From Prolixibacteraceae bacterium (lineage in GTDB: Bacteria; Bacteroidota; Bacteroidia; Bacteroidales; Prolixibacteraceae), in the NCBI GenBank assembly GCA_023228025.1, contig JALOCD010000001.1, positions 83,399-147,398 of the forward strand: 64,000 nucleotides of DNA, given 5' to 3'. Below are positions 31,656 to 41,615 of this stretch, in pieces; positions within the stretch are counted from its first letter, which is position 1; every line of letters starts with the position of its first letter. The translations under genes and the position numbers were made by a program. The notes beneath the pieces were generated by a model that saw only the letters and a program-made list of their open reading frames with translations, did no database searches and was not told where the DNA came from.

Positions 31656-34600
31656 TTAAAATTCCAGGTTAAGTCCTAAGCCAAAGTTGCTGGTTGCAGG
31701 AACTGTAAACCTTTCAAAAGCCCCGGACATGTTGTTGTTCCCTTGTGTCGCTTCCGGGTCAAAATTTGGCAGTTCGGTCCAGAGCAGGATATTGCGTGCA
31801 AAACCTGTTAACCGTAGCTGTACCCCTTTGTATTTGGGTAATTGATATGACAAGGTCAATTCTCTCATTTTAACGAACGAATTGTTAAAGATAAATGCTT
31901 CGTTAATGTTCCCTAAGGTGTTGGAATAAAGGTCATAATAAGCTTTTAGATCTCCGGGGCCGCCGCGTTGAATATCATTCGGCTGGCCGTTGGCCCTGAA
32001 TCCGGGATAAATAAACGGAGTGGTACGATCCTCCGTACTCTTGGCCAAACCATAGGTATATTGAATCAAAGCATTGGTCCCATGATACATTTGACCACCC
32101 GATTTCCAGTCAAAAGTCGCAGCAAGGCTGACCTTTTTCCAACGCAATGTCGTTGAACCGCCCAGTTCAAAGTCGGCTGCAGCATTTCCAATTACATCAG
32201 GAGCTCCGGCCATGGGCATACCGCGGTAAATGCTGGTCGGATTTTCATCGACCAAAATTCTCCCCTGGGCATCTTTTGCAAAACTGCTGCCATAAATAAC
32301 CGGAAATTTATAGCCGATACCTGCGCGGACCTGAGGCGTGGTAAATCCCCCAAGCGTGATATTTTGAACCCCGGGAGCAAGTTCAGATACATAGTTATCC
32401 ATTTTGGTGAAGTTCAGGTTGATGGTCCAATCCCAATCCTTTTTGCGGACTGGAACCACAAAAACAGCAGCTTCATGCGTATTCGTATAGATGGATCCTC
32501 CGTTCATGGTGAGACTGTTAACTCCTGTAGAGCCGGCCAATGGAACATTAAATATTTGATTTTTAACATCCTGGCGCGAATAGGTATATTCGAGTCCCAG
32601 GCGGTTGTTAAAGAATTTCAGATCGGCGCCAACTTCAATAGAAACAGTATTTTGAGGCTTCAAGCCCGGATCGCACTGAATGTTATTGGGAATGTACGAA
32701 TTAATACCTCCCAGTGGGTACGATACCGGTGCGCCTACCCAAAAACCACCGCCATAATTTGGTGTGGTATAATAATTTTGCGTGTAGGTACCTGCTTGTC
32801 CCACTTCGGCATATGACGCGCGTAACTTGGCAAATGACAGGATTGGATTATCCTTCAACATTTCCATTTCCGTCAGTATAAAGCCCAATGAAACAGACGG
32901 GTAGAAAAAAGTACGGTTGTTTCGTGGCATTTGTGATACCACATCCTGCCGGCCTGTCGCATTCAGGTACAACCTGTTTTTGTAAGAGAGGGAGAGATTA
33001 CCAAAGAAGCCTACACTCCGGCTTTCGGCCTTCCTTTCAGAAACGGCCGATCTGGTGATTGCATTATCAATATGGGGCCATCCTCCGAAATTAAAATCGT
33101 TGCCAACTTCACGGTAGTTTTTGTCGAACTGGTTGTTAATCTCATTGCCAAGCATCAGGTTCAAATGAATATCAGATGTGACTTCCATGTCGTAATTGGC
33201 TGTTAACAAGGAGTTGTAAACGGAGGTGGTTACCCCATAATTGGCGACTGACCCCAGTGTATTTTTGCTGCCAATTTCGTTGATATCCTGGTAATGCGTG
33301 GTGTAAGAGTCGACGCCAAACTGATACCGAAAACTCAGCTTTTTATCATCTATCTGACTGATTTTTGGAGAGAATACAACATAGGAATTCCCAAAAAAGC
33401 GGTTTGTCTGTTCGGCAAACAGGTTGTGCTCCATGTTCCAGTAAGGGTTGTTGAAGTTGGTTGCCCTGTACAGAATCTGGGTATAGGGGTTGGTCGGACT
33501 CTGGTAAGGAATCCCTTTCAGGTTGTAATTTACCGGCGCGGCAAATACAGTGGCCACCAGTCCGTCATTTGCGGTAGGCGCTTTTTTGATGTAGTTGGAC
33601 GAGTAATTCATTGAAACTCCTGTTTTCCAGGTTTGGCTCAATTTTGTTTCGGCATTAACCCTGGCGCTATAGCGATCCTGGGAAGTAGAAGAAATAATGC
33701 CTGACTGGTTGGTATTGCTTATCCCGAACGAATAGGTGGATTTCTCTGTAGACTGATTGATTCCGAAAGAGTTGTTTAAAGTAATACCTGTCTTAAAGAA
33801 GTTTCCCACATTGTCATAGACCTGCGGGGTAACCCATGGGTCCAAACCGGCAGTTGCAAGTTGTGGAACGTAGTACTTACCGGCATAGGTGGTTGCGTTG
33901 TTTCCATTTCTCGCGTTGGCAACACTGCCTCCGTAGGCAGGATCATTTGGCAAATCAACGATTCTGGGGCCCCAGGCCGTAGATGCATTCGGGTTAAAGG
34001 TATAACCTGTGCCGTTGTTTAGAGGTGTCCCCTGTGCCCACGTTGTTTGATATTCAGGCATTCTTGAAATAACGTCAGCACTTGAATAAGAAGAAAATGA
34101 AATTACCGGTTTTCCTCCTTTGGCAGCGCTTCCACTCTTTGTCGTTATCACAATCACACCATTGGTAGCCCGGATTCCGTAAAGTGCAGCCGCCGCCTGT
34201 CCTTTTAAAATGTTAATGCTTTCAATATCATTGGGATCAATATCAACGGCACGGTTGGCAATGTCGGTGCCCGTTACCCCATCTCCCCTTACCTGCGAAT
34301 TGCCATTGCTGCCACTTTGAAAATCGGCCTGCGAGGCTACGGGCATTCCATCAATCACATACAAGGGGGTATTGTTCCCGGCAAATGAACGGGCGCCTCT
34401 GATGGTTATCTGCGTAGAAGCCCCAGGTGCACCACTCGAGGGAGTGATGGCTACTCCCGACAATTTCCCCTGAAGGGCTGTTGCAAATGATGAACTTCCA
34501 GTCCTGGTGAGTTCTTCATTCTTTACATCCTGAACCGCGTAACCCAGGGCTTTTCGTTCCCTTTTCATGCCAAAAGCCGTCACCACGACTTCATCTACGC

Positions 34601-34901
34601 CAATCACATTGGATTTGAGAACCACATCAATTTTATTGGCCTGCCCAATGTTAACCTCCTGTGTGACCATTCCAACAAAGGAAAACGTTAATGCTTTGGA
34701 CGATTCCGGAACAACGATGGAATAGAGGCCATTTGCATCAGTAATGGTCCCATTGGTGGTCCCCTTAACACTTACAGTAACGCCTATAACCGGGAGTCCA
34801 TCTTCAGAAGAACTGACCAATCCGGTAATTTTCCTTGTCTGGGCCATCAAACTGAAGAGCCACATTACAAGAAAAAATGCAATTAAGAATCCTTTTTTCA
34901 T
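31656..34901 (-). CDS. SusC/RagA-like TonB-dependent outer-membrane transporter (pair 1)
   Basis: This 1081-residue protein has a signal peptide, a carboxypeptidase-like beta domain (ITGLVSSSEDGLPVIGVTVS), the plug domain (GVDEVVVTAFGMKRERKALG, then GAPGASTQITIRGARSF, LYVIDGMPV, IESINILKGQAAAALYGIRA) and a 22-strand barrel ending in a C-terminal aromatic residue (LGLNLEF). No STN domain is present, so it is unlikely to be controlled by an ECF/FecR pair, in contrast to the second SusC. It forms a unit with the SusD gene. Confidence 0.92.
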   Translation of the reverse strand: MKKGFLIAFFLVMWLFSLMAQTRKITGLVSSSEDGLPVIGVTVSVKGTTNGTITDANGLYSIVVPESSKALTFSFVGMVTQEVNIGQANKIDVVLKSNVIGVDEVVVTAFGMKRERKALGYAVQDVKNEELTRTGSSSFATALQGKLSGVAITPSSGAPGASTQITIRGARSFAGNNTPLYVIDGMPVASQADFQSGSNGNSQVRGDGVTGTDIANRAVDIDPNDIESINILKGQAAAALYGIRATNGVIVITTKSGSAAKGGKPVISFSSYSSADVISRMPEYQTTWAQGTPLNNGTGYTFNPNASTAWGPRIVDLPNDPAYGGSVANARNGNNATTYAGKYYVPQLATAGLDPWVTPQVYDNVGNFFKTGITLNNSFGINQSTEKSTYSFGISNTNQSGIISSTSQDRYSARVNAETKLSQTWKTGVSMNYSSNYIKKAPTANDGLVATVFAAPVNYNLKGIPYQSPTNPYTQILYRATNFNNPYWNMEHNLFAEQTNRFFGNSYVVFSPKISQIDDKKLSFRYQFGVDSYTTHYQDINEIGSKNTLGSVANYGVTTSVYNSLLTANYDMEVTSDIHLNLMLGNEINNQFDKNYREVGNDFNFGGWPHIDNAITRSAVSERKAESRSVGFFGNLSLSYKNRLYLNATGRQDVVSQMPRNNRTFFYPSVSLGFILTEMEMLKDNPILSFAKLRASYAEVGQAGTYTQNYYTTPNYGGGFWVGAPVSYPLGGINSYIPNNIQCDPGLKPQNTVSIEVGADLKFFNNRLGLEYTYSRQDVKNQIFNVPLAGSTGVNSLTMNGGSIYTNTHEAAVFVVPVRKKDWDWTINLNFTKMDNYVSELAPGVQNITLGGFTTPQVRAGIGYKFPVIYGSSFAKDAQGRILVDENPTSIYRGMPMAGAPDVIGNAAADFELGGSTTLRWKKVSLAATFDWKSGGQMYHGTNALIQYTYGLAKSTEDRTTPFIYPGFRANGQPNDIQRGGPGDLKAYYDLYSNTLGNINEAFIFNNSFVKMRELTLSYQLPKYKGVQLRLTGFARNILLWTELPNFDPEATQGNNNMSGAFERFTVPATSNFGLGLNLEF

Positions 34902-35322
34902 AGATTAAATATTTAGATTTTAGAACGACAACCCTCTGGATAACTTTACCCGAACAGTGGGCCGGTGATTTAGTTTTGATCAGCAAACAACTTGTACTGG
35001 CCGGTAATCGCCCAAATTTCGACGCTATAAATGATATTGGGCAATGAACTTCATTTTGACCAGTCATCGACTTTCCTCAACTGGAAAATCAACAGGTTCA
35101 AACCTATCCTAAAATATTTCAGAGGCTGCTTTTTATCAATGAAACCAAAACACCGATGGGCATATGATTGGTAAAGACTCCCAGGAGGACTCTGACATGA
35201 GATAACTGCCGTTTGTCCCCTAAAACATGCTGTTTACCATAAACAGCTTATGATTGGCTCCTGGATCATTGTAACATTTTAAAAATAGAAGCGTCTTATT
35301 GTTGATTATTTATTGTTTAATC
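34902..35322. other. Intergenic region between divergent genes
   Basis: This 421-bp divergent control region serves SusC 1 and the small secreted protein. I see no clear motif beyond AT-rich stretches at 35270-35315. Confidence 0.4.
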
Positions 35323-35796
35323 ATGATGAAAGTGGTTCAGGTAACAGCAATCGTACTTGCATTTTCTCTTGTTTCTTTTGGAAAGACGCATACTCCTCCA
35401 CTGCAATCCGAAAGTTTGTCACTATGTTGTACTTCAGAAGCGACTGAAATACCAATGATGTTCTCAGCATCAAGTGCATTTATATATCTGAATTACTGTG
35501 ATATGACAAATAGAAAAGTTGTTCGGGTAGTTGAAAATCGAAAGAAAAGCACTAAGGTTAGTAGCACCTTAACTGAACGTAGGAAGAACAATCAAAAGTT
35601 GACAACAACCACCAAATTGTCAGGGAGACAATTGAAGACCCTTCTTTCAAAAAAAATGGCGAATTTATTGTACGCAGAGTCAGTGGATGAATTTTCATAC
35701 CTCTGGAAAAATAGAGACAGCAACCCGGGAACAAAAGATGCCGCCACTCCTTTTGTCTCCTATTACCCTGGCCTGCTAAACGACAAAATCTTATAG
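35323..35796 (+). CDS. Small secreted protein of unknown function
   Basis: From ATG 35323 the product is about 157 residues with a signal peptide (VVQVTAIVLAFSLVSFGKT). A basic middle (VRVVENRKKSTKVSSTLTER, then RKNN) is followed by LSGRQLKTLLSKKMANLLYA and ends YYPGLLNDKIL. I recognise no domain. The ending SYYPGLLNDKI resembles ASYYPEFFTSKV of the next gene, so the two may be distant relatives. Confidence 0.5.
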   Translation: MMKVVQVTAIVLAFSLVSFGKTHTPPLQSESLSLCCTSEATEIPMMFSASSAFIYLNYCDMTNRKVVRVVENRKKSTKVSSTLTERRKNNQKLTTTTKLSGRQLKTLLSKKMANLLYAESVDEFSYLWKNRDSNPGTKDAATPFVSYYPGLLNDKIL

Positions 35797-36089
35797 CCTT
35801 TTAATCGTCCATGATTCGGATCTCTTTTCTACCGCTATCATAGTTTAGGATGGGGAAGTTCGAGGTATGAATTATCAAAATCACATGCCCTACGCAGGGT
35901 TACTTTCGGTGATCTGCATGTTCTAAAGCACGAACGACCTGAAACAACACAAAAGTCTCTCTTTTCCGACAATCCGAATCATTTGCCCTTGGTTGTGCCA
36001 GTTACATTGATAATGTTAACACCCCCCTTTTTTTCGAAATATCTTTGGGTCAAAGTTCATTATCAATTATTTATTTAAAATCTATTCCA

Positions 36090-36560
36090 ATGAAAACAAT
36101 CATTTTAACCACCGTTTTGTTCCTTATGGTTTCTATGTTTGCCATGGGCAACAAGATTGTTGCCAAAGGATCATCAAATTCCGCTTTTGGGAATTACAAA
36201 ATTGAAAAACTGGAAGATCACATGACGCTCCAGGGCAAAGAGCTGGACAAGTACATGATTACCTACGAAAAATCAGATATGAAGGTCGTTGTTGTTCTTG
36301 ACAAGCAAAAAAAATGCAAAAAGTACTATGTGCTTACCGATCAGGCTCCTGTTCAATATGAGTGCAACGGAGTCTATTTTGGAATCAAAAAACTGGATGG
36401 AGCGCTTCTCTCAAGTGGATTTGCCACCTCAATGGAGAAATTGAACAAACAGGCTTACTTCCACCAAAAAGTGCTTTCAAGTGGGACCACTGAAACCCTT
36501 GAACATTTAGGATTGATTGCCTCCTATTATCCTGAATTTTTCACCTCCAAAGTTTCATGA
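36090..36560 (+). CDS. Small secreted protein of unknown function
   Basis: From ATG 36090 the protein is about 156 residues: signal peptide (MKTIILTTVLFLMVSMFAMG), then MTLQGKELDKYMITYEKSDM and a C-terminal LGLIASYYPEFFTSKVS. No domain recognised. It has its own terminator at 36603. Confidence 0.55.
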   Translation: MKTIILTTVLFLMVSMFAMGNKIVAKGSSNSAFGNYKIEKLEDHMTLQGKELDKYMITYEKSDMKVVVVLDKQKKCKKYYVLTDQAPVQYECNGVYFGIKKLDGALLSSGFATSMEKLNKQAYFHQKVLSSGTTETLEHLGLIASYYPEFFTSKVS

Positions 36561-36602
36561 AATAGGATAATCAACTGTCTAAATTATCTTCCATTAGGTA
36601 TC

Positions 36603-36638
36603 AAAAGGGAAGTCTTCGTTGAAGTCTTCCCTTTTTTG
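36603..36638 (+). terminator. Terminator
   Basis: AAAAGGGAAG (36603-36612), a 13-nt loop, CTTCCCTTTT (36626-36635) and a short T tract. Confidence 0.75.
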
Positions 36639-36679
36639 ATTTTATTTGCACAACTATTTACTATTAACAAAAGGAATCC

Positions 36680-37534
36680 ATGAATTCAAAATCAAAACTA
36701 TTGGGTCTATCTGCCCTGTTATTGCTATTATCGATGGCTCCGGACAGTCGGTTTAGCACTATCCTCTCCAATTTCCATAATGCTAAAGCCAACTACATTC
36801 TGGTGGCGGCGCACCGCTCAGGTCATAATGGTCACCCCGAAAACTCCCTCTCTGCCCTGAAGCATGCCATCGAAATTGGTGTCGACGTAGCCGAATTGGA
36901 TGTGAAAGTGACCAAAGACAGTGTGGTCGTGTTGATGCACGATGGGAAGATCGACCGGACAACCAACGGCAAGGGTAATCCCGAAAACTATACCCTGGCT
37001 GAACTGAAGAAATTCAAGCTGAAGATGCCTGATGGCACCCTCACCGATGAAACAATCCCAACATTCGAAGATTTCCTCAACCTCGCCAAAGACAAAATTA
37101 TGGTCGATATCGATATCAAAACCAGTCACCTGAAACCGGTGGTGGATGCCGTCAAAAGGACCAAAACGCAAGGTCAGGTTTTCTATTTCGACAATGATTA
37201 CGACGCTCTGAAGAAAGTGCGAAGTTTAGACATGAGCTCCATGTTTATGCCCCGTGCCTACAACTACCGGATGGCCGATTCGGCCATGAAAATCTTTTCT
37301 CCCAAGGTTATACACATCGATGAGTCGTTCTATAACCCCGAACTTACGAAGCTAATTCGCGGCAAAAATTCAAGGATCTGGATCAACGCCCTGGGAGAAC
37401 CCGATGATCTGATCCGAAAAGGTGAGATCGGCAAGGCCATCGCTCAACTTCTGAAATACCAGGCAAACATCATCCAAACAGACGAACCGGAAAAAGTACT
37501 TGAATACCTTCGCTCCAAAGGTTTGCACAAGTAA
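36680..37534 (+). CDS. Glycerophosphodiester phosphodiesterase family protein
   Basis: This 284-residue protein has a signal or anchor segment and then a GDPD barrel: the catalytic AAHRSGHNGHPENSLSA (His-Arg, Glu-Asn), DVAELDVKVTKDSVVVLMHD (Glu-x-Asp and His), DRTTNGKG, and near the C-terminus IIQTDEPE. It splits glycerophosphodiesters to glycerol-3-phosphate and an alcohol. The N-terminal segment suggests an envelope location. Confidence 0.88.
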   Translation: MNSKSKLLGLSALLLLLSMAPDSRFSTILSNFHNAKANYILVAAHRSGHNGHPENSLSALKHAIEIGVDVAELDVKVTKDSVVVLMHDGKIDRTTNGKGNPENYTLAELKKFKLKMPDGTLTDETIPTFEDFLNLAKDKIMVDIDIKTSHLKPVVDAVKRTKTQGQVFYFDNDYDALKKVRSLDMSSMFMPRAYNYRMADSAMKIFSPKVIHIDESFYNPELTKLIRGKNSRIWINALGEPDDLIRKGEIGKAIAQLLKYQANIIQTDEPEKVLEYLRSKGLHK

Positions 37535-37649
37535 TGGTTCCTTTGAAATGTTTTTTGTGTTTTTAATTCATGTAATCAGTGTAATTCGTGGTTGGAGGTG
37601 ATTATTTGTGTCAATTTGTGTAATTTGTGGTAAGGCGGGGTTATTTGCG

Positions 37650-37889
37650 TCAATTTGTGCTATTTGTGGTTGGGATTCTCCGTGTAATCATACCACTCTC
37701 CATCGCGAATTCTTCCAGTTGATCGGCATAATCTTTGGTGGTCTCCAGGCACATCCCACACTCCGACGACCAGGGTTTTGGTACAGGTATCACCTTAACA
37801 GGAAGGTTGTTGTCCCGGCACCACTGCTCCGCTTTGATTACTTGACGGATGTTTTGAAACAGCACGATTTCCCTATTTTCCGACATCAT
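37650..37889 (-). CDS. DUF3343 putative Se/S carrier-like protein
   Basis: This 79-residue protein with [20 protein letters not shown] and [11 protein letters not shown] is of the DUF3343 type, a small cysteine-bearing protein that often accompanies selenium genes and is named 'putative Se/S carrier-like'. It overlaps the cysteine-desulfurase-like gene by 17 bp, so translation is coupled. It is the last gene of the Se/S cluster. Confidence 0.75.
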   Translation of the reverse strand: MMSENREIVLFQNIRQVIKAEQWCRDNNLPVKVIPVPKPWSSECGMCLETTKDYADQLEEFAMESGMITRRIPTTNSTN

Positions 37890-38991
37890 GGATCGCTTTG
37901 GCCAGATAGTTCAGCTCCTCCGGCGTGTGGTAGGGTGACAAGGAAAAACGGCAATCCCCGGTAGGGAAAGAACCCAAATGACGGTGGGCAAGGGGTGCGC
38001 AGTGAAGTCCGGCCCTGCATTCGATGCCAAACCCTTCGTAAAATCTCAGCGCCAGCTCAGAAGAGCTCAAGGTGTTGTGTACCACCGAAAACAATTTTCC
38101 CTGATGCTCGAAATCATCGGCGCAGCGTACTTTGTAATTCGTATTCCGCTTCACCTCCAGCAACAGGGCTTCAAAATCATCTCTCGAGTGTTGCGCAATA
38201 GGCCTGTTTTTCAATGCCGCGTTCAAACCATGGATACCGGTTATGTTGGGCGTTCCGGCCTCAAATAGGTCTGGAACGAAGGAGGGCATCGAAAGCGAAT
38301 CGGATCCGCTGCCGGTGCCACCGTAAAGCAATGGTTCCACCATTTCGGGGTACCGAATAAAGGCTCCTCCTGTCCCGGTAGGGCCCAGCAGCGATTTGTG
38401 TCCTGTGAAGGCCAGAAAATCGATGCCCCATTTGTCTACCTCAACAGGATGCGAACCCAGCGACTGACTGGCATCCACCAGCAATGGGATCTCCCCGATG
38501 GCCTTTTTGATCTCTCCCGGCGACTGGGCCATCCCGTTTACGTTGCTCATGTGGCAGATGGCTACCAAAATCGTATTTTGGCGTATTTTTGAAGCAATTT
38601 TATCCACCTGGATGCGACCATCCGGTGCACTCTCCAGCAACTCCCATTCGATTATTCCCATTTGGCGCAGATGTTCAAGGGGCCGGGCAATGGCATTGTG
38701 CTCCATCGAAGAGGTCAGCACATGCCCGCCTCTCTTGCAAATTCCCTGGATCATCAGGTTGAGCGCCGTCGTGGCATTGGCCGTCAGGATGATCTTTCCC
38801 GCCTCACTTGTGCCCATCTTTGAGGCCAGTTGATCGCGGCACTCCTCTACCAGTCCGGTCGATTGTAGAATACGCGGATAGGCCGAACGACCGTAAGTGC
38901 CGCCAGTTTCGTTCAGGTGCCTGACCATCGCCTCGGCTACTGCCGCCGGCTTCGGAAAACTTGTTGCGCAATTATCGAAATATAGATTCAT
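37873..38991 (-). CDS. Cysteine desulfurase-like aminotransferase class V protein
   Basis: This 372-residue PLP enzyme has [19 protein letters not shown] at the start, [10 protein letters not shown], the PLP lysine in [12 protein letters not shown], and a catalytic cysteine loop [13 protein letters not shown]. It would remove sulfur or selenium from (seleno)cysteine. In this context (DUF3343 directly downstream; YedF and the selenouridine synthase upstream on the same strand) it probably supplies selenide for tRNA modification (inference). YedF lies 184 bp upstream. Confidence 0.85.
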   Translation of the reverse strand: MNLYFDNCATSFPKPAAVAEAMVRHLNETGGTYGRSAYPRILQSTGLVEECRDQLASKMGTSEAGKIILTANATTALNLMIQGICKRGGHVLTSSMEHNAIARPLEHLRQMGIIEWELLESAPDGRIQVDKIASKIRQNTILVAICHMSNVNGMAQSPGEIKKAIGEIPLLVDASQSLGSHPVEVDKWGIDFLAFTGHKSLLGPTGTGGAFIRYPEMVEPLLYGGTGSGSDSLSMPSFVPDLFEAGTPNITGIHGLNAALKNRPIAQHSRDDFEALLLEVKRNTNYKVRCADDFEHQGKLFSVVHNTLSSSELALRFYEGFGIECRAGLHCAPLAHRHLGSFPTGDCRFSLSPYHTPEELNYLAKAIHDVGK

Positions 38992-39175
38992 GATGAAGTT
39001 TTAACTTGTTTGAAATGTTTAAAATGTTTGAAGGGTTATTGCTCTCCGAACAATTGCTCCCTGAGCTGCACCGCCCAGAGAACAAATCAATTTGTGTCCA
39101 TTTGTGCAATTTGTGGTGATGGCCGATTTAACATTTCAAACTTTTCAAACACTTCAAACTTTTCAAACAATATAT

Positions 39176-39781
39176 CTAGGGTTTAATGATATGCCCGGTC
39201 TTCGCCATCGTCTCCGTCAACGTAAACATATTGGATATCTTACCCACTGCCATCTTTCCCCTGATATCGTAAAAATCGACACAGGTACCGCAGCTCAGAA
39301 TCTCAACACCGTTCTCTTCCAAAGCCAGGAGCGCGCTGCTCACACCCGAATCCACGGTAGTAAGTTTTACGCCGACATTGTAAAAAAGCAGATGCGTGGG
39401 TAGTACCGGTTGCTCTATCAAGGCATTCAAAAATCCCTTTATCAGGATAGACCCAAGCTGAGGATCGCCCTCACCCATTTTGTCGCTGCTCACAACGACA
39501 ACGTAGGAAGAGGAACAAATCCCCGGATCGATGCTGCATGATCCGGATGCTTCAACTGCCTCAACGGGCTGGTTCACTACCGTGATGCTGAAGAGGCCAT
39601 CGCTTTCCTTGCCTTCAGGAGACAATGACTGGTCTTTCAGATAGGTAAGAATATTTTGATAGGCAGTCCGGTTGTCGCACTCTATCTTCAAGGTCTCGCC
39701 GGGCAGGCAATTTTTGAGCGCCTTCCGGGTTAATATCAACGGTTGCGGACAGAGCAACCCTTTGCCATCTACTGTTTGCAT
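39176..39781 (-). CDS. yedF: Selenium metabolism protein YedF
   Basis: This 201-residue protein has an N-terminal TusA-like domain with CPQPLILTRKALK (the CPxP motif) and a C-terminal DsrE-like domain containing ILSCGTCVDFYD. This is the two-domain layout of the YedF-type 'sulfurtransferase-like selenium metabolism protein'. It probably carries selenium between desulfurase and acceptor. The neighbouring genes support the assignment. Confidence 0.87.
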   Translation of the reverse strand: MQTVDGKGLLCPQPLILTRKALKNCLPGETLKIECDNRTAYQNILTYLKDQSLSPEGKESDGLFSITVVNQPVEAVEASGSCSIDPGICSSSYVVVVSSDKMGEGDPQLGSILIKGFLNALIEQPVLPTHLLFYNVGVKLTTVDSGVSSALLALEENGVEILSCGTCVDFYDIRGKMAVGKISNMFTLTETMAKTGHIIKP

Positions 39782-39841
39782 TTGATCTATTTATTTTCTT
39801 TAAATATTTCAACATCTATCTAAACCCCATTGTTCCTTAGA

Positions 39842-40015
39842 CCCTTCGACAGGCTCAGGGACCGAGGTCATATTCATATTGTTGGCGAGACAACCCTTCG
39901 ACAAGCTCAGGGAACAGAAGCATTGCGTTAGGTTAACGTCAGCCATTTGCTCCCTGAGCCTGTCGAAGGGCCAGATTTGATCTCTGTACAGCCGGTCCCT
40001 GAGCCTGTCGAAGGG
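39842..40015. repeat. Four copies of a 21-bp dispersed repeat
   Basis: CCCTTCGACAGGCTCAGGG-type units at 39842-39862 and 39894-39914 (forward) and at 39950-39970 and 39994-40015 (inverted). Another worn copy lies near 22149. Forward and inverted copies can pair, giving strong hairpins between YedF and the selenouridine synthase. Confidence 0.88.
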
Positions 40016-40019
40016 CAAT

Positions 40020-41066
40020 CTATTCAAACCTTATCTCCCGCTCGGCAAACTCCACCAATTCAGGCGCTAATAATTCCGGTACATACGATTTCGGAATGAA
40101 CTGTATCATCTTCGTATTGCGACGGGCCATGCTAAAGTCGTAGGTCTTGTCGTAATAGGCCAGGGTAATCTCCGTCACTTTTCGGTAATCTCCTGCATGA
40201 AGCGCCTCCAGCGTCTCCTGGGTATCCTTGCCTCCCAACCTTTTGCTGATATTTTCGATGCTGCGTTGTAACTCCTCAGCCGGAAAAGCGGCGTAATCGC
40301 GCAACAGTCTTTCGATCCGTTCATCAGTAGGCGGATCGATGCGAATAGTCTGGCAGCAATCCATCTGAGAGAAAAGTTCGTTGAGGATGTTCACTCTTCC
40401 GATGGCCTGGCTCTCCCCCTCCACCCAGATGGGTTTGGAGAGATCGAATTCAGTGATCTTCTCAAAAATGAGATTGGTAAATTGCTCGGTGCTTGGCTGT
40501 GGAGGTTGACCAATCCCGCCGAAACTGGAACCCCTGTGGTTGGCAAGCCCCTCCAGATCCAAAACCTGGTGTCCGAGGGAATCAAGCTGATGAAGTATTT
40601 CGGTCTTCCCAGATCCAGTTGGCCCACTAAGCATGATCAGTTTGAGCCCGCTTGAGATAAGCTCCCTGCAATGTGATCGGTATGCCTTGTATCCGCCCTC
40701 AAGCAGGTAAACTTCCCGGCCGGCTGTTTGCAAAAGCCATGCCATGCTGTTGCTTCGCATGCCGCCACGCCAGCAATATAAGTAAAGAGGTCCCTGGTGT
40801 TTTCTGGCTTGCAGCACGAATTTTTTCAATTTGGGACCTACAATCTCCAATCCTTTCAACACGGCAGCTTCCTTGCCCTGTTGTTTGTAGAGGGTACCTA
40901 CAATAACCCTCTCTTCGTCCGTGAACAACGGAAAAGAGATGGCATTTGGCAAATGTCCTTCGGCAAATTCAGCGGGCGTGCGGATATCCAGCACCACCTG
41001 CCCCTTCATCCTGCCAATAAACTCATCTGCTCTAAACGTCGTCATCATTCGTGATTTATCCGGCAA
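40020..41066 (-). CDS. mnmH: tRNA 2-selenouridine(34) synthase
   Basis: The 348-residue protein has an N-terminal rhodanese domain with the catalytic cysteine in LYLYCWRGGMRSNSMAWLL and a C-terminal P-loop domain (LSGPTGSGKTEILHQLDSLG). This is the standard layout of MnmH/SelU, which replaces sulfur by selenium at the wobble uridine of certain tRNAs via a geranylated intermediate. The selenophosphate synthetase SelD is not in the window. It is the first gene of the Se cluster. Confidence 0.92.
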   Translation of the reverse strand: MPDKSRMMTTFRADEFIGRMKGQVVLDIRTPAEFAEGHLPNAISFPLFTDEERVIVGTLYKQQGKEAAVLKGLEIVGPKLKKFVLQARKHQGPLYLYCWRGGMRSNSMAWLLQTAGREVYLLEGGYKAYRSHCRELISSGLKLIMLSGPTGSGKTEILHQLDSLGHQVLDLEGLANHRGSSFGGIGQPPQPSTEQFTNLIFEKITEFDLSKPIWVEGESQAIGRVNILNELFSQMDCCQTIRIDPPTDERIERLLRDYAAFPAEELQRSIENISKRLGGKDTQETLEALHAGDYRKVTEITLAYYDKTYDFSMARRNTKMIQFIPKSYVPELLAPELVEFAEREIRFE

Positions 41067-41615
41067 ATTTACGCCAAATTGTACAATTCACAATTAACCC
41101 TTTGTGACCCTATCTGTTTTCCTTTGTTACCATTTTAATAAAATGCCATTTACGATGCCTGCGATGATGCGCAATTTTCAGACTTAGATTTCTTCCTTCT
41201 GAAATGAGAATTGGTCAATAATGAAAACAAGCTCGCAGACGGTTTCCCATTTTCAATCCTCAACCCAGGGTACCGCTCCTTCGTCGCTTTACCCTGGGCT
41301 AATCATATTAAACCACTTCGTGGTAAAAAACACGCTTCACTTGTAAACGGTAAGAGTTGGCAATAGAGTAGTTTTCTAATTTGTGCAATTTGTGCAATTT
41401 GTGGTAAGGACAGGTTTGAATGGTTTAATATTGTTTGAAAAGTATTATGCGTTTTCAATTCGTGTAATTTGTGTAATCCGTGGTAAGGATGTGTTCATTT
41501 GTGTAATTTGTGGTAGGGCCGGGGTTAATCTGATTCATCCGTTTTGAAATCCGTGTAATCCAAAAATCTTTTACTAGCTTTGACTGATCCAATTACTACT
41601 ATTTAACACATTACC
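41067..41615. other. Long intergenic region with hairpins and repeats
   Basis: 549 bp, no gene seen. A hairpin CCCAGGGTA ... TACCCTGGG (41264-41298) is followed by ACCACTTCGTGGT (41311-41323). Then come many 'tttgtgcaatttgtggtaagg' units (41380-41530) of the kind found at 16975, 25850 and 37560. Confidence 0.6.

Noticed and set aside
39809..40027. 72-codon ORF across the CTTCGACAGG repeats
   Set aside because: It consists of translated repeat units (repeated PFDRLR peptides) and overlaps the region between two well-supported genes.
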